Source: Kiloniella litopenaei (GTDB taxonomy: Bacteria > Pseudomonadota > Alphaproteobacteria > Kiloniellales > Kiloniellaceae). Taken from it: a stretch of 64,000 nt of DNA. Position numbers and translations under genes: made by a program. Within the stretch, counting starts at the first letter, position 1. Each line of letters starts with the position of its first letter. The stretch spans positions 1-64,000 of the forward strand of contig NZ_LANI01000002.1 in assembly GCF_000982415.1 (NCBI RefSeq). Direction: 5' to 3'. The notes under the pieces are model-generated. The model was not told where the DNA came from. It did not search any database and saw only the letters and a program-made list of their open reading frames with translations. Positions 18,684 through 26,529 of the stretch are shown here, in pieces.

Positions 18684-19679
18684 TCAACACCGCATCAGGG
18701 TTTTCCCCAGACACTTTTCGACAAGGGCATCTGCCTGTTTTATCTGATCCGGTGACATCTGTTGTCTGACAGACAGCAACGCAGGGGGCACCGATGATGA
18801 TCCAACAGACGATGATCCAGATGAAGCATTGTTAGACCTGTTCTTCAAACTATGGGCAACAGATAGCCACATATAGGCTTTCACCAGATCCCTGGGCATC
18901 CCCTCGCCCCGTGCATACATTTGCGCCAGGCTGATCTGGGCATCCGTTTCCTGTTGCTCGGCGGCAAAGGTGAAATACCTGTGGGCCAGTTTATAATCCT
19001 GTGGCACCAGCTCCCCGGCATGATAGATATTGGCAAGCTTGTTCTGGGCAAAAGGAACGCTCTGTTTTGCGGCCCGTCGATATAGTTTGAAAGCTCTTTC
19101 CGGGTTAAGCGGCACACCGTTCCCGGTTTCGTAAAGATAAGCCAGTGCGGCTTCGCTGCGCGCATCATGACCATCGACAGCCCTTTGCAGCCATTTAACC
19201 GCTTTGGGCAAAGCGTCGTCTTTTGGACTGTTCAGATACATTCGGGCCAGACTGCCCTGTGCCGAAACATCCCCCTGATCCGCCGCCATGCCATACCACA
19301 ACAATGCCCGGTCAAAATCTTCGTCCCCCCAATCCCCGTATTCATAGGCACGCCCAAGCCTGTTCTGGCTTTCGACATTGCCCAACTCAGCAGCACGGGT
19401 GAACCACCTTTCGGCCTCGCCGTAATCCTGTGTTACGCCCTGTCCCTTTTCGTACATCAGGGCGACATTGAACATGGCAATCAGGTTCTTTTTCTCTGTT
19501 CCGTCCTGGGCAAATGGCAGATAATTATCCATCGCGGTTTCATAATCACCGATGTCATATGCCTGTGCAGCCTCGTCCAAACTCGGCCCCCAATGATAGG
19601 ACCAATAGGTGTGAAGCGCCGGGCCAAGCCCTGCCGCAAGAACAACAAGCCCACCGACAATAATGAGAAACCGTTTCAT
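18684..19679 (-). CDS. Sel1-repeat protein, membrane-anchored or secreted
   Basis: 331 residues from the ATG at 19679, chosen because AAAGGA lies 6 nt upstream and a hydrophobic segment (FLIIVGGLVVLAAGLGPAL) then begins at residue 4. About seven Sel1 units follow, with clear signatures MYEKGQGVTQDYGEAERWFTRAAELG and LYETGNGVPLNPERAFKLYRRAA. A Ser-rich patch (SNNASSGSSSVGSSS) precedes the C-terminal helix, which ends LVEKCLGKTLMRC. It is the most upstream gene of the minus-strand Sel1 cluster, 45 bp before the giant gene, so the two are probably cotranscribed. Confidence 0.87.
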   Translation of the reverse strand: MKRFLIIVGGLVVLAAGLGPALHTYWSYHWGPSLDEAAQAYDIGDYETAMDNYLPFAQDGTEKKNLIAMFNVALMYEKGQGVTQDYGEAERWFTRAAELGNVESQNRLGRAYEYGDWGDEDFDRALLWYGMAADQGDVSAQGSLARMYLNSPKDDALPKAVKWLQRAVDGHDARSEAALAYLYETGNGVPLNPERAFKLYRRAAKQSVPFAQNKLANIYHAGELVPQDYKLAHRYFTFAAEQQETDAQISLAQMYARGEGMPRDLVKAYMWLSVAHSLKNRSNNASSGSSSVGSSSVPPALLSVRQQMSPDQIKQADALVEKCLGKTLMRC

Positions 19680-19967
19680 TTTAGTCCTTTTCAAATATGC
19701 GCAAACAAGCAAGCAACCTCGCGAATGCACAAGAGCATCAGGAACAAGAGAAGAACAAAACAGGCAAAGATATGATAAAATAAGACATTAGCCCCTCCCC
19801 CAGAGATCACGAATAATAACGTGACGGTGACTAGTTTTGCAACCAAGGATACAGATAATTTATTTTCTTGTTTCCCCATCCTCTTGTCTGGTTTCATACT
19901 GTTTCGAACTGAAAAAACCGAAAAACCACAGCCCGTTCCACATCAAAGACAAGGATCACAGCCGTCA

Positions 19968-20891
19968 ATGCAGGGGGAAATTGATCAGCTTTTAGTGTTA
20001 TCGTCTGCCGTTAATGCCATGGCGTTAGAGGTGGTGAGCACAAGCCCATTGCCCAAAAAACTGCCCGCAGCACAGGCCAAACGGCTTCGCTATGCAGACG
20101 ACCTGACCTTTGTGGATCTCTACGAAAAAAGCGATAATTCTCTCAAAGAACAGATCCGTTTCACCAAACTTTCCGACTGGTTAGATGATCTGCGCCATAG
20201 AAAGGTTTCGGCGGCATGGCTGGTCCGGCAACCTCGAGAACAGACTGATACCGACACAACAAACACAGATGGCTACCACCCTCCCGAACATATGCAGATG
20301 GCTTTTGCCGGGGGGACAAAATCATGGTCCCTGATCACGTCTGGCCCCGGCTTTACCGAAGAATGGAAAACGGATTGGCAGCTGAACGGCAAGGGTAAAC
20401 ACGATCCAAATAAACACGCCCCGGATAAACACAACAGGGGTCAAGAAAAACAGGAACCACCTGTTTGGCAAGTTCGATATGGCTGCATCAGAAAAACCGA
20501 TCGGGAAACACCCCGGCCAGCGGTAAATCTTGCGCAGGAAACCGTCCGACTGGAAAAGATACTACAAGAGATTGCAATACTGGCCGGACGGTTGGGCTAT
20601 GACAACTGGCCCGCCGTTTTTGCCAAAGCACTTGATGCACTGGTGGGAAAGCCCGGCACCTCCTTACACCCGAACCTGAGGCCGCCCTACTATGCAGCCT
20701 ATCCCAAAGAAGCTCATCGTTTACTGGCAGCAGCCTATAATGGCTGGGTCTTTGGCGGTATGGGGTCCTGGAATGATGTTGTTTTTTCCACCCTCGAAGA
20801 TCAGGCCACTTATGACCGCCTGACCCCCGAACTTTATCAAGCCATCTGCCATGCCATCGTTGGCATCAGTTGCAGCTTTCGGAAACAATAA
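19968..20891 (+). CDS. Hypothetical protein
   Basis: 307 residues from the ATG at 19968, which has AAGGA about 10 nt upstream; the reading frame stays open back to 19821 but that part has no start signal. No family is recognised. Visible are an N-terminal helical region, a charged low-complexity stretch (KGKHDPNKHAPDKHNRGQEKQ, about residues 143-163), and a C-terminal region rich in aromatic and Gly residues (AAAYNGWVFGGMGSWND). No signal peptide or TM segment appears, so a cytoplasmic location is likely. It stands alone, convergent with the PemK-like gene. Confidence 0.65.
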   Translation: MQGEIDQLLVLSSAVNAMALEVVSTSPLPKKLPAAQAKRLRYADDLTFVDLYEKSDNSLKEQIRFTKLSDWLDDLRHRKVSAAWLVRQPREQTDTDTTNTDGYHPPEHMQMAFAGGTKSWSLITSGPGFTEEWKTDWQLNGKGKHDPNKHAPDKHNRGQEKQEPPVWQVRYGCIRKTDRETPRPAVNLAQETVRLEKILQEIAILAGRLGYDNWPAVFAKALDALVGKPGTSLHPNLRPPYYAAYPKEAHRLLAAAYNGWVFGGMGSWNDVVFSTLEDQATYDRLTPELYQAICHAIVGISCSFRKQ

Positions 20892-20980
20892 TGTATTCGC
20901 AGACGAACACGGCATTACATCATTCATAACAAAAAAGATAAACTCCACCTTAACGAACAAACTTATTAAAGTGCAGATCA

Positions 20981-21454
20981 TTATTTTCTTTTTGAGCTTT
21001 CAATTGATTTCCACAGCTCAATCATTTTTTGCAATATCTCAGGATTCTCAATCATTTCTTCAAGAAAAGCGACCTGATCACGACATCTCTTGGGTATTTT
21101 ACCAACTATCGGTCCAAAGCCGTCTTCCTGTGGGGTAAAATACTCATGACACCATGGTAAAATGGCAGTTTCATAGAGATGAAACATTGTCTGCTGGGGT
21201 AACCCTGCATCATCCATATCAGAGGAATTACACACATAAAAGCAATAGGGCCTGTTTTTCTCCGTTCTTGACGTACCATAACAAACTTCAACATAAACTT
21301 CGTCTGTCTCAGGGTCACGAAGAACATCCCTGACAATACAAGGCCTGTTTTTAGGCCCAGGAACAGTATCTGGCAAATACGGAAACCAGCACCACAGTAC
21401 ATCCCATGGCACCGGCAAATTTTCATTAAAAGGGTAGAAGGTATAAGCTGTCAC
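20981..21454 (-). CDS. PemK/MazF-like toxin
   Basis: 157 residues, starting with GTG at 21454. The N-terminal part fits the alphaproteobacterial PemK/MazF-like pattern: a beta strand DVLWCWFPYLP, then PGPKNRPCIV, then VEVCYGTSR. PemK/MazF proteins are endoribonucleases with an SH3-like fold; the Pro-Arg-Pro-type loop is present here as NRP. The later PQQTMFHLYETAILPW segment also resembles this group. The C-terminus is a charged helix. A 58-codon ORF ends 14 nt upstream and could encode the antitoxin. The local sequence is AT-rich relative to the window. Toxicity is inferred only. Confidence 0.6.
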   Translation of the reverse strand: MTAYTFYPFNENLPVPWDVLWCWFPYLPDTVPGPKNRPCIVRDVLRDPETDEVYVEVCYGTSRTEKNRPYCFYVCNSSDMDDAGLPQQTMFHLYETAILPWCHEYFTPQEDGFGPIVGKIPKRCRDQVAFLEEMIENPEILQKMIELWKSIESSKRK

Positions 21455-21468
21455 AAATTACTCGATTA

Positions 21469-21645
21469 TTACCAAGCCTTTTTATCAGCAATGGATACGA
21501 GTCTTTTCTTCACGTCATCAGAAACAACCTTAGATAAAGCATCTAATTGCTGATAAGTGAGTTCGTCGCTATAATCCGCATGTGGTGGAGTGCGACGCTT
21601 GGTGGCATACGCGCTACCATTTTCTTCTTTAGTCAATGCACTCAT
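21469..21645 (-). CDS. Small protein upstream of PemK-like toxin, candidate antitoxin
   Basis: 58 residues, MSALTKEENGSAYATKRRTP... ending SIADKKAW. It starts at ATG 21645 with AGGG about 11 nt upstream and stops at 21469, 14 nt before the GTG of the PemK-like gene. The composition is charged and helical, with a Lys-rich C-terminus, as in many small antitoxins, but no known DNA-binding motif is clear. The tight coupling and order (small gene first, toxin second) are what suggest an antitoxin. Confidence 0.55.
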   Translation of the reverse strand: MSALTKEENGSAYATKRRTPPHADYSDELTYQQLDALSKVVSDDVKKRLVSIADKKAW

Positions 21646-22026
21646 TAAATTTTTACCCTATATTTTGTTCAACTGAATAGTAACTTGTATATTCTTAATT
21701 AAGGACTAAATTTCTCACCAGCCCTCAGCTACTTATCAACAGGCTATTAAATTCGGGTTATGTCTTCTCTACACATTTGTGCACGTAGTCAATGTATTTT
21801 CAATATTGACAGACAAATTAACATCACAAAAGCATTCTAAATTTCATCATAAACTCAAAATATATAATAAATATCAGATAATTAGAAAAAATTTGAAGCT
21901 TTAAATTTTTGCCAATAAATTTTACTATTATGCATTGACAGCAATTTAAACACTTTAAATTCACGATTCGACCCCGTAAATAAATTAACCATTACGATAA
22001 ATACAAAACTTAGTATATTCTTTTGG
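21646..22026. other. AT-rich intergenic region
   Basis: 380 bp of strongly AT-rich sequence between the TA-like pair and the left end of the phage-like early genes. No gene, tRNA or clear attachment site was found. It may mark the left boundary of the phage-derived segment. Confidence 0.5.
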
Positions 22027-22575
22027 CTATCCCCCCTCCCGTTCTTTAACCCGCCATTGATCCAGTTGGTCCAGACATTCGGCAAGGGGGATGGTTTGAA
22101 CCCTCGGCATCTGTTGGTCTTTGCACAGGAAACGAAGCGACTGGGTGACCACGGCGGGCAAGCCGCGCAGGTAACGGTGGTAAAGGGCGCGCAATTCCGC
22201 TTCTTCATCGCTCATTTCTGCACCATAGCCTTTGGCCCCGCCGGAAAAGGGTTCATAGCGGGCAACCCCTTCGGAATGGTAGAGAAATTCGTAAAGTTCC
22301 ATCAGCCAAAAGCCATTATCCCGGCGGCGTTCTGCGCGGCGGTCCCGACTGTCCTTGGGGCCAAGAACACCACGATCATAGAGCTGTTCCAGCAAACTAA
22401 GGGCACCACCCCTGTTGCTTTGCTCTATTGCGCCTATAGATACCGTACCTGTATTCTCCTCAACCTGATTTTGTTGATCCTGATTAAACCGGATATGTCC
22501 TTCTTCGGCAGTATGATGTGCTGGTGATCGTTCTGACTTTGCTGTTTTCATTGATTTTCCCATATCCAAAATCAT
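22027..22575 (-). CDS. Phage-associated hypothetical protein
   Basis: 182 residues, or fewer if translation begins at ATG 22563 or 22551; the latter has GGGA 7 nt upstream. The first 45 residues are hydrophilic and variable-looking. The rest is helical (LLEQLYDRGVLGP, then FWLMELYEFLYHSEGVARYEP, then EMSDEEAELRALYHRYL) and resembles proteins encoded near repressors in alphaproteobacterial prophages. It is the last gene of a leftward series that begins at the repressor operator region. Function is unknown. Confidence 0.6.
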   Translation of the reverse strand: MILDMGKSMKTAKSERSPAHHTAEEGHIRFNQDQQNQVEENTGTVSIGAIEQSNRGGALSLLEQLYDRGVLGPKDSRDRRAERRRDNGFWLMELYEFLYHSEGVARYEPFSGGAKGYGAEMSDEEAELRALYHRYLRGLPAVVTQSLRFLCKDQQMPRVQTIPLAECLDQLDQWRVKEREGG

Positions 22576-22658
22576 CCCTTTGACTGTTGTTTTTACGGTC
22601 CGGTGTCAGAGGCTGTTCGCTGTGACTATTCTCTTGATCTTCTTCATCTTTCTTTTGG

Positions 22659-23315
22659 CTAATCAGCCTTGTCCCCGCTTTGACGAGCCTGTGTTAAGCC
22701 CCCAAGAAAGAAACCCAGGGCTTCCGGTCCTTCATTGTTTCGCCGCTCTCTCTCATTCCGTGCGGGGATCAGGTTGTCCCGGGCCTTCAAGTTCCGTAAC
22801 AAGCGCTGTCGCAGGTCCTGTAACGGCGTCAACAGAGCTTCCAGCGTCCCCCAGTCGGGCCACCACTTTTGCCGCCCGGCGTCCTGCAAAGCCTGTAGCA
22901 CACAGTCCGCGGGAAAGCGTGTCAGTTCATCCGCATAGACCTCTAGCTGAAGTTCCAGTGACGCCGCATCCATATTCCGGCTGTTGGTTTTGACCTTGAG
23001 CTTGAGCAGTTCACGCATGATCTCTACCCGTGACAAAGGCGCCAGCGACAAGGACAAAATACGTGCGACTTCATTCTGCTGTTCCCGCGTCATGGATTTT
23101 GGAAAGGCCACTTCTTCCAGCCTGCTCTTCGCCCCCTCGCCCGCAGGAAAAACCGTCCTGTATTTCAGCCCGACCGAGGACCCGAGCACCGATTTCACCG
23201 AGGTTAAAACCGCCCGGTCGTTGTCCACCACCCGCTGTCCCCGACGAATGGCTTCGGCCAGTCGATTGGCTGCCAGATGAATTCTTTTTGACCGGATAGC
23301 TATTGGCTGATCCAT
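22659..23315 (-). CDS. Phage-associated protein, early region
   Basis: 218 residues from ATG 23315; the frame stays open upstream only with a TTG start. It begins with a helical RLAEAIRRGQRVVDNDRAVL segment, then VFPAGEGAKSRLEEVAFPKSMT, and ends with a second helical domain (VYADELTRFPADCVLQALQDAGRQKWWPDWGTLEALL). This C-terminal pattern recurs in alphaproteobacterial prophage proteins next to replication genes. It overlaps the 3' end of the upstream gene by 245 bp in another frame, which is long even for a phage. No strong ribosome-binding site precedes the ATG. A role in phage DNA replication is inferred from context. Confidence 0.65.
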   Translation of the reverse strand: MDQPIAIRSKRIHLAANRLAEAIRRGQRVVDNDRAVLTSVKSVLGSSVGLKYRTVFPAGEGAKSRLEEVAFPKSMTREQQNEVARILSLSLAPLSRVEIMRELLKLKVKTNSRNMDAASLELQLEVYADELTRFPADCVLQALQDAGRQKWWPDWGTLEALLTPLQDLRQRLLRNLKARDNLIPARNERERRNNEGPEALGFFLGGLTQARQSGDKAD

Positions 23316-24202
23316 TTCCGGTCTGGATACGCAAGATCCAGTTTTGCCAGGTCCGGTGCCAATCGATTTTACAGGCTCTGCGTCCGCCAAGACTGGTCCA
23401 GTAGTTTCGGAATTTAAGGGCCTCTGTGGCAATGTCTTGTTCCTCTAGTCCACGGGTGCGGGCAAAGTCCTGATCCCGCCCATCCGGCACCCAATCCGTA
23501 TCAAGGCGACAGGCGCGCCTTTGTTTCCCTGATTGCTCTTTCCGGGATTGCTTTTCGAAATCCACATCCTGATCATGAGGGGACTTCACTCCCTTGGGAG
23601 TTAAGGGGAGAGTCTGGCCTCTGGCTTCTGGACTCTGGGGTTTATCGCCCCCCTTATCCGCGTGAATATCATCTGTAATATCCGCCTTGTTATCCCCCCC
23701 TATATCAGCCTTATTATCTGGGGCCTTATGCCCTTGTCGTATCCTAGGCTTAACCTGTGGCGTCTTTTTCCTTTTAGGAGAAGAACTTGGGTCAGAAATC
23801 AAAGCAGCACCTTCGCCAGCTGAGTTTTTTTCCGTAACCGTTTTCCCTGTGATAAGGGACGGGTTGCCCCCTTTGCGCCCGTTGCTGCGGGCCACAGAAG
23901 ACTTTTTCAAATCACGCAGCATCCGTCGCGAATACAATCGACCTTTGCGATCCCGGCTGAAAACCCCGGCCTCTTCCAGCTCACCCAGTAACGCGGTGAC
24001 TTCTTCAGGCGTTGATCCAGACAGGGACGCAAGGGCAGACGTCGTGACGTTGCTGCCGTTGATCTCTAAATATCCCCCGGCCTCGTGCATGATACAAATC
24101 ATCTCTAACCACAGCCCCCGCGCCGCAAGGGAACAGAGCTTCAACCCCACATCTGCCCGCCAGTCCGTCGGAAAAAAACTTGAACCACGGCAGTTTACTC
24201 AT
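23071..24202 (-). pseudogene. Phage replication-organiser-like gene with 1-nt frameshift
   Basis: The expected start is ATG 24202, with a perfect AAGGAGG 7 nt upstream. It encodes MSKLPWFKFF, but the frame then moves by one nucleotide at a run of seven T (24172-24178, minus strand). Removing one T gives PTDWRADVGLKLCSLAARGLW and an uninterrupted 376-residue protein. This N-terminus matches the family start seen in alphaproteobacterial phages. Next come a winged-helix-like region (to about 110), a long charged linker with KADI/DKGG repeats, and the C-terminal WVPDGRDQDFARTRGL...DWHRTWQNWI motif typical of phage replication proteins. The tail after this motif overlaps the next gene. Without correction, translation from the true start ends after 65 residues. 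Mutation, transcriptional slippage and assembly error are all possible. Confidence 0.7.
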
Positions 24203-24315
24203 GGATAAACCTCCTTCTCTGTCTGCCAGAGACTAAGCATTAATACAGCCACCCGGAACTTGACAGAACCAGCTATCTTGCTCAGTCTTCGAACACACGC
24301 AATAAGGGAGAGATC

Positions 24316-24696
24316 GTGATTAAGAAGTTTATTACCGCGTTTATTTTTATACTGCTTGGCACCGGATATTCGAACGCATTTCCAACCCACGGCGACCTTA
24401 TTTACGACGCCTGTAAAAATGGAAAACAGGTCGGTAAACGCGTCTATCTTGAAGGTGAGTTGCTGACAACACCCGATAACCTTTTGGCTGCAAAAAAAGG
24501 CATTTATTGTGCTGGCTATATCATGGCCGCAGAAGATGATCTTAGAGAAAAAGAAGCAGTTTGCTTGCCTCCTCGTAGCAGTAAAGTTTCTATTAATGCG
24601 GTGATCGATTACTTCGAAAAGCATCCAGAGTTGAAGAAAAAGAACGCTCGAATTGCCGTGGATGCTGCGATTAAAGCTAAGTTCCCTTGCCCTTGA
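24316..24696 (+). CDS. Rap1a/Tai-like immunity protein
   Basis: 126 residues. GTG start at 24316 with GGGAG about 6 nt upstream. Signal peptide at 1-21 (MIKKFITAFIFILLGTGYSNA). The mature part has the family pattern: LIYDACKNG, then GIYCAGYIMAAEDDL, then VCLPPRSS, VIDYFEKHPELK and a final KAKFPCP, with four Cys that could form disulfides in the periplasm. Rap1a and Tai proteins are periplasmic immunity proteins against type VI secreted amidase-like effectors. No effector gene is present. The gene runs against the surrounding phage-derived genes and is AT-richer, suggesting insertion as a cargo gene. Confidence 0.7.
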   Translation: MIKKFITAFIFILLGTGYSNAFPTHGDLIYDACKNGKQVGKRVYLEGELLTTPDNLLAAKKGIYCAGYIMAAEDDLREKEAVCLPPRSSKVSINAVIDYFEKHPELKKKNARIAVDAAIKAKFPCP

Positions 24697-24720
24697 CCAT
24701 AAGCCAAGAAAACACCTGAG

Positions 24721-25077
24721 ATGAATCTTATAATTTCCGTCATAACCGCATCTGGCATTTTGCTTTCTGGGACGACCTTTGGAACTATCGACAATAAAAC
24801 GCCATTCCCGCGCCCCAATACTGGTGGTGCCCTCTATGCCCAGTGCAGTCCACCTGCAGAAACACCCAAAGCCGAATATGGCGGCCTTTATTGCGGTGGT
24901 TATATAATGGCTATTCACGATAGCCTCAAAGAGCGGGTTGATTTTTGCACCTATGGCGATCCGACCAGCTATTTTGTTGATCAGGTTATGGATTATCTTA
25001 AGGCCCATCTTGAAGAATGGTCTCAGAGTGCTCCCCCCCTGATACGCAAAGTATTGATTATGGAAAATGACTGCTAG
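24721..25077 (+). CDS. Rap1a/Tai-like immunity protein, tandem paralogue
   Basis: 118 residues, 24 nt after the preceding gene, probably in one operon. It has the same arrangement: hydrophobic N-terminus (LIISVITASGILLSG), then ALYAQCSPP, GLYCGGYIMAIHDSL, DFCTYGDP, and a C-terminal VMDYLKAHLEEW... ending in Cys. The two share the YCxGYIMA core but are otherwise well diverged, so this is an old duplication or two independent gains. The ribosome-binding site is weak. Function by analogy is effector immunity; no partner was found. Confidence 0.6.
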   Translation: MNLIISVITASGILLSGTTFGTIDNKTPFPRPNTGGALYAQCSPPAETPKAEYGGLYCGGYIMAIHDSLKERVDFCTYGDPTSYFVDQVMDYLKAHLEEWSQSAPPLIRKVLIMENDC

Positions 25078-25112
25078 TTTCAGCATAATTTCCGCCTGAA
25101 GATTATCGCGCA

Positions 25113-25673
25113 TCAATAAAGTCCCGTCGTTAGGTCGGACAGGCCGGAACCGTCTGTGTCGCCTTCGGGGGTATAGGGGTTGTCCTGGTCCTGCCAGTCC
25201 GGGGTCAACTTGCAGTCACCACAAATCCGCATGCCGATCCATTCGCTTTTAAAGGTCTTTTGACAGGAAAGGCATTTGCGTTCTTTCGCTGTGCTTTGGC
25301 TACCACCTTGACTATCGGGGCGGGAATGCTGGCTGGTCTTGCGGGCATAGCGCTTGACCCGTTCCACACGCGCGGGATCAACCCGCAAAATCACATAACG
25401 ATCGCGATGCGGGCCAAGGCATTGGATCACCCCTTTTGCCACCAGTTCCTGTATATGTTTGGGAAAGGAGTTCACCTTTGCCATACCGCTGTTTGTTTTC
25501 AGGACGTTATAGGGCAGCTCCTGCCCCGGGGCATCGGCCAATGCCTTGAACACGGCATAGGGCGTGGGCGTTAGCTGGATTTTCGCGTCTTGCGACTTTA
25601 TCCCGATAGTTTGGGCAGGTGAAAATCCGATAGAACAATCGGGCTGCAAGTCTTCGGCGGGTGTATATTTCAT
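25113..25673 (-). CDS. Winged-helix and zinc-ribbon protein, phage-associated
   Basis: 186 residues. Residues about 35-95 look like a winged helix (YAVFKALADAPGQELPYNVLKTNSGMAKVNSFPKHIQELVAKGVIQCLG). Residues about 130-153 hold a zinc ribbon with two CxxC knuckles (CLSCQKTF and CGDCK). Such small HTH/zinc-ribbon proteins are common in alphaproteobacterial phage early regions and may regulate transcription. AGGG lies about 12 nt before the ATG. It lies 7 nt after the upstream small gene, so they form an operon leading left from the operator region. Confidence 0.65.
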   Translation of the reverse strand: MKYTPAEDLQPDCSIGFSPAQTIGIKSQDAKIQLTPTPYAVFKALADAPGQELPYNVLKTNSGMAKVNSFPKHIQELVAKGVIQCLGPHRDRYVILRVDPARVERVKRYARKTSQHSRPDSQGGSQSTAKERKCLSCQKTFKSEWIGMRICGDCKLTPDWQDQDNPYTPEGDTDGSGLSDLTTGLY

Positions 25674-25680
25674 TTATAGA

Positions 25681-26025
25681 TCAATCCCTTATTTCTAATT
25701 TTTTTCTGGATGTCTTCTGGATGTCTTCGGGGTGTCTTCTGGGTGTCTTCTGGGGGGAGGGAGCTTGCTCAGAACACTCCCTTAACCCTGAACCGATTGG
25801 TCCTGAGGAAAGGTGCTTTCCGTCTTTTCCGTCTGAACCACGGGACGTCTTGGCAAAAGAGACAGGCTCAAGGCCCGACGTGACAACGTGGCGCTTGCGC
25901 AAATCCCCTTCTTGAAGCCCTGAATTATCAAAGCGGGGGGGCAGCACAGATGGTAAATGTATTAAATCCCCCATCCTTTGAACTTGTTGGCGGTAAAAAT
26001 CCTGCCAATCATTCCGGCGTATCAT
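25681..26025 (-). CDS. Small hypothetical protein at start of leftward phage operon
   Basis: 114 residues. The ATG at 26025 is preceded by AGAGGGGGATGA, a usable Shine-Dalgarno. It has an N-terminal helix (DWQDFYRQQVQRMGDLIHLP), then hydrophilic sequence ending in Lys/Arg-rich KTPRRHPEDIQKTSRKK, encoded by 11-bp tandem DNA repeats. No family is recognised. It is the first gene downstream of the operator region and 7 nt from the next gene. The repeat-encoded tail hints that the present C-terminus may have been altered by expansion. Confidence 0.45.
   Translation of the reverse strand: MIRRNDWQDFYRQQVQRMGDLIHLPSVLPPRFDNSGLQEGDLRKRHVVTSGLEPVSFAKTSRGSDGKDGKHLSSGPIGSGLRECSEQAPSPQKTPRRHPEDIQKTSRKKLEIRD
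25706..25749. repeat. 11-bp tandem repeat, four copies
   Basis: Units: CTGGATGTCTT at 25706 and 25717, CGGGGTGTCTT at 25728, CTGGGTGTCTT at 25739; a degraded fifth follows. They fall in the 3' end of the small leftward gene. The 11-bp period is not a multiple of three, so copy changes would shift its frame. Confidence 0.85.
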
Positions 26026-26140
26026 TCATCCCCCTCTTCGATCATCAGCGACCTCAAGCAAGCATCCGTGAACACTTTTTATTGCAAAGTGCGAAAAACC
26101 ATATAAATTGTTCATGATTTGTTCTTATTTTCATATAAAA

Positions 26141-26157
26141 GTTTCCTTTTTGGAAAC
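26141..26157. promoter_or_regulatory. Operator-like palindrome O1 (phage repressor)
   Basis: GTTTCC-TTTTT-GGAAAC, a perfect palindrome whose arms extend to AAGTTTCC/GGAAACTT. It matches the two sites at 26312 and 26345 (consensus GTWTCC-N5-GKAAAC). It lies about 115 bp upstream of the first leftward gene. Confidence 0.65.
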
Positions 26158-26292
26158 TTATGTGGCAACAAATTTAGCGGGTTCAAGCGAGACAGAAGAC
26201 CGAAAAGATGGACACAATAGATACAGCGATAACTGTCTGATAGTAATTGCTTCTGAATGCGGTGAAATCGTTAGTATAAGTTCAGTTTCTGC

Positions 26293-26337
26293 TTGACTTG
26301 ATGTGAAAAATGTATCCATAGTGGAAACCGAAGTCAA
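26293..26337. promoter_or_regulatory. Putative divergent promoters around operator O2
   Basis: Plus strand: TTGACT at 26293-26298 with a weak -10 (CATAGT) at 26317-26322. Minus strand: TTGACT at 26337-26332 and TACATT at 26314-26309, 17-nt spacing. Both overlap operator-like site 26312-26328, consistent with repression of the leftward genes and autoregulation of the rightward repressor. Promoter calls are inferred from consensus only. Confidence 0.4.
26312..26328. promoter_or_regulatory. Operator-like site O2 (phage repressor)
   Basis: GTATCC-ATAGT-GGAAAC, matching O1 in five of six left-arm bases and in the whole right arm. It is embedded in a 15-bp direct repeat (GAAAAATGTATCCAT at 26305-26319). 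Confidence 0.65.
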
Positions 26338-26344
26338 GAAAAAT

Positions 26345-26361
26345 GTATCCATTTTGTAAAC
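26345..26361. promoter_or_regulatory. Operator-like site O3 (phage repressor)
   Basis: GTATCC-ATTTT-GTAAAC, 33 bp (about three helical turns) from O2. It carries the second copy of the 15-bp direct repeat at 26338-26352. Spacing and similarity favour cooperative repressor binding. Confidence 0.65.
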
Positions 26362-26529
26362 TTTATTTTGTCGATTCTGGATACTTATGAATTGACACGA
26401 ACGAAACAAGACCGGTCAAAACAGACCGATGCACAAGAACAGAGTGCTTTTTGATTTGGTAATGTGACAGATAGTGTGTGCGGTAGTTTATGAAATATAC
26501 CAACGGGATAAAATCGTCAGGCTGATGAT

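Noticed and set aside
24199-25116. 305-residue open frame on the minus strand antisense to the two immunity genes
   Set aside because: The plus-strand genes have signal peptides, starts and family Cys patterns; the antisense frame has a Cys/Phe-rich, protein-unlike composition and is explained by their codon bias.
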